From Ophiodon elongatus (Eukaryota > Chordata > Actinopteri > Perciformes > Hexagrammidae): a stretch of 64,000 nucleotides of DNA. Below the pieces are notes generated by a model. It saw only the letters and a program-made list of their open reading frames with translations. It was not told the DNA's origin and searched no databases. Below, piece after piece: positions 57,346 to 64,000 of this stretch; position 1 is the stretch's first letter, and each line of letters starts with the position of its first letter. The stretch covers positions 497,001 to 561,000 of the forward strand of contig JACSYO010000075.1 of NCBI GenBank assembly GCA_016806645.1, in the 5' to 3' direction. The position numbers were made by a program, and so were the translations under genes.

Positions 57346-58849
57346 GCACATTAACGTGCAGGCCTCCCCATAGCAGCGTGTTACAGGTCACTCTAGGTCA
57401 CAGAGGTCAATGCACACACCTTCTGAGTCTCAACCAAACTGGTTGCTTGAAGCGAATCCTTTTGGCCAGTAGGTTTGTAACAGTAAAGTTGTTGGGGACC
57501 CGCGGGCATGCACTGTTGAAGTTGGTGCAATTTGATAATAATAAACTTTGAATAAATTGAAGCAAACAGTGCTCTGTGCAGCAGCATGTCTGCCTCTGCA
57601 GGCCGCGTCTCATTGGCTGCTGGATGCTGAATTTACCAATGATGCAACCGAACTCTTCTTCACTTCCCTGGAGTCAACGAGGGATGAGCGTTTCTCGAGC
57701 TATTCTGAGCAGCCTATTCTGAGCAGCAACATGTTGCGAAAGACCGCCCCTCCAGCAACACTGCAAGCAACCATACCAGGAGAAGAGCAATCAACGCCAT
57801 TTTAAATGGCTGCACGCTCCAAACAGACAAGCTGCATTCTGCCTCTCCAGCGCTTCCTAATTGGATGGAGTTTGCTCAGGGTCAATAATAATGCAATAGA
57901 GTTACATTATGGGAAGTGTAGGCTCATACTAGGATAAAAAAGTCCGGATTCCGCGGCCTCTGCTGCATACATTTTGTCCAGTCTTTTGTAAATCTTTCTC
58001 TTGCAAGTCCCTCAACATCCTGGCACAATTCTAAATCACTGGACAACTCCCTTCTAATGATATTTCTAATAATGATGACACAATAAGGCTGCATTTGGGG
58101 TCCCTGGTGCTCTGGGACCACCAGCAGTTGGGCCTGTCGGTAAACCAGCCTTGGTGTTTACAGAACAAAAGTGGCCCTGTTACAGAGTTCTACACTGGCT
58201 GGACACGCCACCATCTGCATAAGTGTTGAAGGACCATGCTGGTGCTTTTCCATATTTTTTGCCCATAAACTATAAACGGCCTACTTACTGCCAGCCGTCC
58301 TCCAAACCAAAGCATATGCTTGTAGATTGATTTCCCACCTTCCAGGCAGCCAGTGAACTGTGCCGAGTTTCAGAGCATCGGCAGTGAGCTAAGAGGAAAT
58401 GTTGGGATCTGGAGGCTCTGCTGGGCACTAAAACAGAATCATTATGCCTGATTGTTTTCGAAATTCTCAAATTGAGAAACTCCATTATTGCTTTGCACAT
58501 ATCCATCAGTTTTTTTTAGTGTATGCTCTTTGCTATGATGTTTTAACAGTGCAACGATTAAACAAGTGTAATTAAGGAGTATGTGTTCATTCTGGCTTTT
58601 TTTTCACATTAAGTATTTTAATACATGGCTTTTGTATTTTCCTCTTTTGTTGTTCCCCTTTTTTCTAGTTAAATTACTATAATTTTAACATATACTTCCT
58701 CATTCTTACTGAACACTTAACTCTAATGCTAAACTAATTTCAGTTTGATCCCCTAATCCTAACCCTAAATCCAAAACCTAATCTTGAACTAAATCCTTTA
58801 AAATGTGAGGAGTGTTTTCAATCTGGTCCTCACAAGGATGGGAAAACAA

Positions 58850-58851
<2 letters not shown>
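57346..58851. other. No recognisable gene; TAACCCTAA-like phrase near 58755
   Basis: The frame at 57548-57805 has no known domain. CCTAATCCTAACCCTAAATC at 58752-58771, followed by GGTCCTCACAAGGATGGG and a CA tract, is a common fish microsatellite-associated context. Confidence 0.35.

Positions 58852-58889
<38 letters not shown>
58852..58889. repeat. (CA)n microsatellite
   Basis: A CA tract of 38 bp. Confidence 0.95.
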
Positions 58890-58892
<3 letters not shown>

Positions 58893-59149
58893 GGCCAAGC
58901 ACAGACGGTTGTTCCTGAATAAATCATTTGAAAGACGGGTAAACTGACTTTTTCTCGCCAGCTGAAGCCAGGCTGCGGGAGCCTTGATGTGCAGATGTGT
59001 CGGGGAGTTGAATGAACAGCTGGAACCGTCCTCTCCCAGTTCACACACTCGGATACGCTGCCTGTCTCACCACACATGGTACCGGCGACAGGGCGGCTGG
59101 TGGGAGCGGGCTTTTGGTCGCAGGTAAAAAGAGGCGACATGCATTGGCT

Positions 59150-59735
59150 GAAATGCAGCCAGGCGGCATCCTCCGGTTCTGCCAAGTGAAGCCAATGCGG
59201 AAGTGTCTTAAAACTTGCATTCTCACTACTGACCACCAGGAGGTGACTCCTTTGGTTGTATAGAAGTCAAAGCTTCATGTGTTAAAGCTGCATTCTCTCT
59301 CCTGACCACCAGGGGGCGACTCCTCTGGTTGTATAGAAGTCTATAGAAAATGACTCTACTTCTCTCTTGATTTATTCCTCAGTAAACATTGTAAACATGA
59401 GTTTATGTCTCAATCTCTAGTTTCAAGTCTTCTTCAATACAGCATGATGTTCATTTAGTAAATTATGGTCCATTTAGAGTTAAACAGACCATAAAGCAGG
59501 GGATGCTTTAGGGCGGGCTTAGAGTGATTGACAGGTTGCTGGCAGAGCTGTATACGGCGTATCAATGCCACTCCTCCGCATTCCAAATATGGTCACTTCC
59601 GTTCATTGGTTGCGGAAAAAATAACATGCCGACAACCGTAATCCAAGATGGCGAACGCGAGGCTTCAAAACATCAGTCCACAAAACAATGGGTGACGTCA
59701 TGACGGCTATGTCCGCTTCTTATACACAGTCTATG
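59150..59735 (-). mobile_element. CTCF-motif dispersed repeat, copy E (most complete)
   Basis: About 585 bp with both outer ends. On the plus strand it starts at GCCAGGCGGCATCCTCCGGT and GCCAAGTGAAGCCAATGCGG. It has two 73-bp units (motifs at 59233-59246 and 59306-59319), the shared TTTATTCCTCAGTAAACATT and ACCATAAAGCAGGGGATGCT blocks, and ends ATGACGGCTATGTCCGCTTC, TTATACACAGTC. No transposase and no clear terminal inverted repeats, so it is non-autonomous and of uncertain class. Confidence 0.85.
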
Positions 59736-60215
59736 CTTGGAACCTATTGGCCATCATCTAACAATGATTTGGCTTTTAACTAATAAATAAACTGTTAACA
59801 TCGTGTAAACTGGCTACTTTTGAAACAATCCTGTCCTAGACGTCGTCTCTCAACTCCAATTCTCGTGTTTCCTGTTGCCCGTCATTCAGATATTCAAATC
59901 ATTCAAGACAGCCCTTAGAGATCCTGTTCAAACTAGCTAGAATATCTACAACAATTTAATTTTTTTAAATAGTCTTCCCTCTCTGTTGGTCTTCGTGCTA
60001 AGCTAGGCTAAACTAGTCCAGAGCAAACATGAGGATTTCCCAAAATGCTAGACTCATCCTTCAAGGATCCACAGCCTAACCATATGATCCAATTAGGGAT
60101 GTCATATTTTAGATAATAAATAAAAAATAATAAAAAATGTGTCTTCTCAACATGAAGAAACTAACGACATCCATCTTTATTTCTCAGCTCCAGCTTCTAA
60201 CAGATAAGCATTAAG
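59736..60215. other. No recognisable gene
   Basis: GTGCTAAGCTAGGCTAAACT at 59996-60015 resembles, in reverse complement, the AGCCTAGCTTAGC phrase of the repeat at 27195-27560. Nothing else. Confidence 0.35.
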
Positions 60216-60264
60216 GTCTGTCTGTCTGTCTGTCTGTCTGTGTGTGTGTGTGTGTGTGTGTGTG
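60216..60264. repeat. (GTCT)n / (GT)n microsatellite
   Basis: A GTCT tetramer block followed by a GT tract. Confidence 0.95.
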
Positions 60265-62539
60265 CAGGAGTGTGTGGAAGCCAGGCCAGATACACACACA
60301 CAGGCAGAGAAAAGACAGACACGGCCCGTTACTAAAACAAATAGCTCAGCTGAAAATCAAAGTCAGCGGTACGGCAGCGTTTTGCTTCCCCTTTAAGTTA
60401 CTGTATAATGCAGCTTTTTGCTGTCTGAAAAAAATAATATTTGTGGCGCTGACAAAGCAGCAGTCCTCCATCTGTGCCAGAGGCCTGTACTTCATCCTGG
60501 GACAGGCAGAACAACACACATGGCAGCGCATCGAGAGAAAACTCCTCTTTGTGGTGAAGGTGAGGCGAAGTCCTCAACCTCCACCCTTCTCCCGTAGACA
60601 CTCACCGCACGAGGGAACGTTGTATTTCAACTAAACATTATTATTTGATGGAACTTTTAGCGGGTTATGAAACAGTCTCAATTTGATACTGATGCCTATA
60701 TATGACCTAGATAAGTAAAGGAGACCATCACTGAGAAGATTGGCCTTTTCTATATTGGTATTCTTCAAAGCAGGGGTTGGTAATCTTCTTCCAAAACATT
60801 TTGGATTTTTGTTGAAATTCTCATTACATCTTGTCAGCAATCAATAAATCAAATGCTCTGACGAAACAAGAAGACAATCTGGTATGTGGCTGACGCAGGG
60901 CCATCATACGCCAGTCCAATCTTTTCATTGGGTGGAAATGAAGAGACGGACGGTCAGAGTTGGCCACTTGGCGACTTACTCGCTAGATTTAGCCACTTTT
61001 AAAATAATGTGCATATGGACTCTGTTAAACCTTTTCTCGTGGTTAGACCTCTGAACCATCTGTGGAGAGAGAGCTCTATCCATTCAGCTGAATTATTCCA
61101 AGCATCTGTTCAATAAATACTTAAAGACATTTAAGAGTTTTCACATCTTGTTTGTTTCTCCCAAAGAAACTAAAAAGGGTGATTTCCATCACATAGCACA
61201 CTATAAAATCTACTTTCTCAAGCTCCCCGACCCTGACTTTAGTGCTCCTTATCGGTGCCACCAGGTCGGACTCCAACAAAGTCATGCATGTTAACAAGAA
61301 ACTTCTTCAGCTTCTTCAAAAAAGCCAATGTCAGGTAAATGTCAATGTGAACAAAAATCAAGTTATATGTACAAACAAACAATGACGGCTCCAGCTACAA
61401 TAAACACGTGAAAGAGGCGGGGTTTGTAGCTAACAGCCAATCATATGCAGCATCAACTTATTAAAAACAGAATATTTGAGACCGGATGAAGCTGTTGATT
61501 CCTGTTAGAAAATGTGCTCATCGCAACAGCAAGAAGTAGAGAATAACAGCAACAAAACTTAAATGAGTGTTAAGCAGCAAAGAACGTAAGAAAAGTAATG
61601 GATTACTGAGGTATATTTCTTATGAAGAGAAAAATGAATACAACATCACAGCATTCAACAACTGCAATGCTGCCGCTTCAGCTGTTGATGGAGAAGACAT
61701 TTGTGTGACATAAATATATAACAGAAAACTTGAAGAAAGGTGAATTAGACTAAAATGTTCTGAGTATAATTTACTGGAGGCTGAACTGTAGAGAAAATCT
61801 TGTGTTTTCTAAAGAAGAAGGCTGGTCACAGTGCACTTTTTATTGGTGTATTAAACCATTGCATACAAGCCTTTCTGTTCACAGGGTGACCTCATGTTCC
61901 CAGAGCCAGTGAAGGAAACAACACAACACTCTAAACGTCTTCCTGGATTCATGTCTAAGCCAACGGGGGATTAATGTCGAAGTATTTTAGCATGAATTGA
62001 TATGGGAATGTGAATGTTATGCATTACTGACACTGCAAAAATATATTATATATTTATATGTGTTTTTTTCTGTTATAATCCCTGTTGCAAGTTAGTGAAG
62101 CTGCTTACTATGTATCCAATATAATGTATTTTCAAAGGTAGCAAAGTCGTTTTGATTTGTAAAGCAACGCTCTGCACTTAGGCCAGACACTAAAGGCAAA
62201 TACATTGTTTTTCATGCACTTTCATTTTGGGATTTGGGGATTTTGGGCTATTTTGCTTCCATAATATGTCTTCTCTCAGACTAGTGGAAAGAAAACATCC
62301 AAAATACACATTTAACTGTTTATTTTACTACTTTGTCTATTTGCATCTGTAGATTTAAATTACTAAAAGTTAGCATTAGATAATGTCATTTAAACATTTC
62401 AGAAAACTTGTAACACAAAAGAAATGTCTTTATGTCAGTAATCAACTGGGTAAATTTGATAGTGATATTTATTAGTTATTTTCTTTACCCACCTGTAGCC
62501 TCTCAGCTAAACTCAGGGATTTGCCCACTGATGGAGTCG
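60265..62539. other. No supported gene
   Basis: The frame at 60242-60634 ends in a donor-like GAAG|GTGAGG near 60559. It lacks a convincing acceptor and has no domain, so no exon is called. The remainder is AT-rich and unassigned. Confidence 0.3.
60770..60870 (+). mobile_element. Fragment of a dispersed repeat shared with 4691-4775
   Basis: CAGGGGTTGGTAATCTTCTT, CCAAAACATTTTGGATTTTT, then GCAATCAATAAATCAAATGC and TCTGAC. The last block is identical to 4737-4758. Confidence 0.5.
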
Positions 62540-62700
62540 CCCCTTCCAGAACCTCGTCAGTGCCCGACATGTCTTGGCCTTTTTTCGCCGGGACAGATCT
62601 TCATGATGCACGCTTCAAGTGCCTCGGCGGGGACCAAGCAGAGAGGTGTTCAGGAGCCACCGGCCGGCCTAGCGTTGCCCGAGATTCATCGATGTGATGC
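62540..62700 (+). pseudogene. Possible gag-like fragment of a tyrosine-recombinase retroelement
   Basis: RQCPTCLGLF in one frame continues, after a one-base shift, as TDLHDARFKCLGGDQAERC. This gives a Cys-rich pattern (CPxCL then HDxxFKCLG) like the N-terminal region of DIRS-group first proteins. It is only about 50 codons, frameshifted, with no flanking homology recognised. Confidence 0.3.
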
Positions 62701-62734
62701 TCTGCTGTAGGGAGGACCAACCCTCACCCTGCCT

Positions 62735-62995
62735 TTAGGTCACGTAAAACATGGACGGCTCTCTCTGGAGGCCGCGTTCACTTTGTCTGTTCTGGGCTGC
62801 TGTGGAAACATGGCGGTGCAACATGGACGAGGGACCCGCTCCCTATGTAGATATACACGGCTAACAAAGCTAAGCTAACAAAAACACAACAATTCTTAGT
62901 TTCAGATCCCTACATACTAATGAAAACATAGTTAAGAATATTATCCTCCATTTCATCTAATAAATCCCCCTCCATTTTACACACTGTTCCCTTAA
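62735..62995 (+). mobile_element. Dispersed fish repeat
   Basis: CTCTCTGGAGGCCGCGTTCA, TTCTGGGCTGCTGTGGAAAC, GACCCGCTCCCTATGTAGAT, AACACAACAATTCTTAGTTT, then ACACTGTTCCCTTAA are the characteristic phrases of a common teleost interspersed repeat. Class unknown. Confidence 0.55.
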
Positions 62996-63746
62996 CTAAA
63001 AGTGAAAAATCATAAGCAAAAAATATACTTAAAGTACCAAAAGTAAAAGTACTTGTTATGCAGATTGTCTCATTTCAGAATACCGTAATATAATATTATA
63101 ATGATTGACGCATTAATGTGTGCATCACGTTTAACTACTTTATATACTGCTGGGTAGCTCAATCTATAATAATACGCCCTCATTTATTAGTTGCATTATG
63201 TTTTGTACTGTTAATCTGAATCTGCAAAGTAATTAGGAAAGGGTAAAGGAAATACTCATGTACCTCCACATTGTACAGTACAGTACTTGAGTAAAAGTAC
63301 TTAGTTAGATTCCACCACTTAAAACACAAAATTCATTCAAACATGTATTACTTTTAAGTTCTACTTTAAGACGTTTCCCCCCAATCATACGTTCAGTTTA
63401 TGCTCACAGCAGAAAAAAGAAAAAGTTCAACCCACCAACTAAATGGATTTTGGTTGACGTCAGTATCAAAGGGTTACATTTGGGAAATGTATTTCTAATA
63501 CCACCAATAATTGAATTATCTAAAATACTAGAGAGATCATTATTCTCAACGTTTATTCTGCATAAACTGTGGTTCATTCAGCTGGGAGCACCTTAATGAG
63601 ATGAAGTGCATACAAATCATGTGTATCTGTGTGTGACGTCTCAGTTTCCCTCCTGCAGGGGACAGACATGATGCAACACTGACCCCGTGTGGAATTCTAC
63701 ACTCAGTAAACCTTCTGTCCAGTTTACTATTGACGGTTCTCTAAGG
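62996..63746. other. No recognisable gene or element
   Basis: AAAAGTACTT-type phrases at 63027-63055 and 63280-63310 suggest old repeat sequence. Nothing supported. Confidence 0.35.
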
Positions 63747-64000
63747 CAGTGTTTTTCAACCTTTTTTGAGCCGCGGCACATTTTGTACAATAAAAAAATC
63801 CCGCGGCACACCAACAACCGAAAAGTTACAAAATGTCACATTGTAGCATAATACAGCATATATGCTGACAATTTCCCACTGATGCGTAACTTTTCCAAAA
63901 CAATGCTTTCGATGTCTGCAGACATGTCACCAATACGTCTTACGTTATTGTGTTATCTGAGAGACTTTAGCTACTTCGTTAACCGCGTCAGGGCCGAGCA
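63747..64000 (+). mobile_element. hAT-type transposon end, running off the window
   Basis: CAGTGTTTTTCAACCTTTTT, then GAGCCGCGGCACATTTTG and AAATCCCGCGGCACACCAAC, is the terminal sequence of a widespread vertebrate hAT (Charlie-like) group. The 5' CAG at 63747 marks the element edge; the preceding 8 bases TCTCTAAG or CTCTAAGG could be the target duplication. The rest lies beyond position 64000. Confidence 0.65.

Noticed and set aside
60242..60634. Possible coding exon with a donor-like GAAG|GTGAGG near 60559
   Set aside because: The frame begins in a GT microsatellite, lacks a convincing acceptor and matches no domain I know.
1..64000. CRISPR array, bacterial operon, tRNA or rRNA gene
   Set aside because: Tandem arrays here are contiguous minisatellites without spacers. 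tRNA-like sequences are SINE heads with no intact cloverleaf, and the composition and repeats are those of a fish genome.

Overview
The window looks like intergenic or intronic DNA from a ray-finned (teleost) fish. Reasons: a near-complete Rex3-type LINE (RTE clade), an L2-type LINE whose tail ends in TTGCC repeats, tRNA-derived SINEs with an L2-like tail, decayed tyrosine-recombinase (DIRS/Ngaro-like) retroelements, hAT and PIF/Harbinger remnants, and very many long CA/GT and CT microsatellites. Family names come from recalled family features and were not checked by search. No complete protein-coding host gene is visible. The only host-gene signal I can support is a CpG-rich block at about 17.6-18.2 kb. 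It contains a 40-base minus-strand first-exon candidate (ATG, hydrophobic signal peptide, then a consensus splice donor), whose gene would run toward lower coordinates.

Layout. 0-4.7 kb is mostly featureless with simple repeats and one dispersed repeat. 4.8-9.7 kb is the most structured part: a 27-bp minisatellite abutting a PIF/Harbinger relic, a hAT end, and two almost identical 0.4-kb inverted arms (6463-6873 and 8849-9253) enclosing about 2 kb. Three copies of a dispersed repeat with CTCF-like motifs lie around the arms. 10.9-13.8 kb is a SINE cluster. 19.7-25.3 kb is an L2 LINE interrupted by a 3.27-kb Rex3 LINE with a 7-bp target duplication. 25.3-27.6 kb holds further dispersed repeats, including a SINE-plus-flank block that is an inverted copy of 11.1-11.7 kb. 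29-36 kb is comparatively repeat-poor and AT-rich. 37.4-39.1 kb and 45.4-46.1 kb hold two tyrosine-recombinase relics on opposite strands. 46.7-48.2 kb has two LINE 3' ends. 50-64 kb mixes SINEs, microsatellites, a full-length copy of the CTCF-motif repeat, and a hAT terminus running off the right edge.

How it works together: the elements do not form a pathway. They record successive insertions (L2, then Rex3 and a TA tract inside it; Harbinger, then a minisatellite beside it), and all recognisable element ORFs carry lesions. The observations most worth following up are the long near-identical inverted repeat, the tandem CTCF-like motifs inside a dispersed repeat, and the candidate promoter and first exon.
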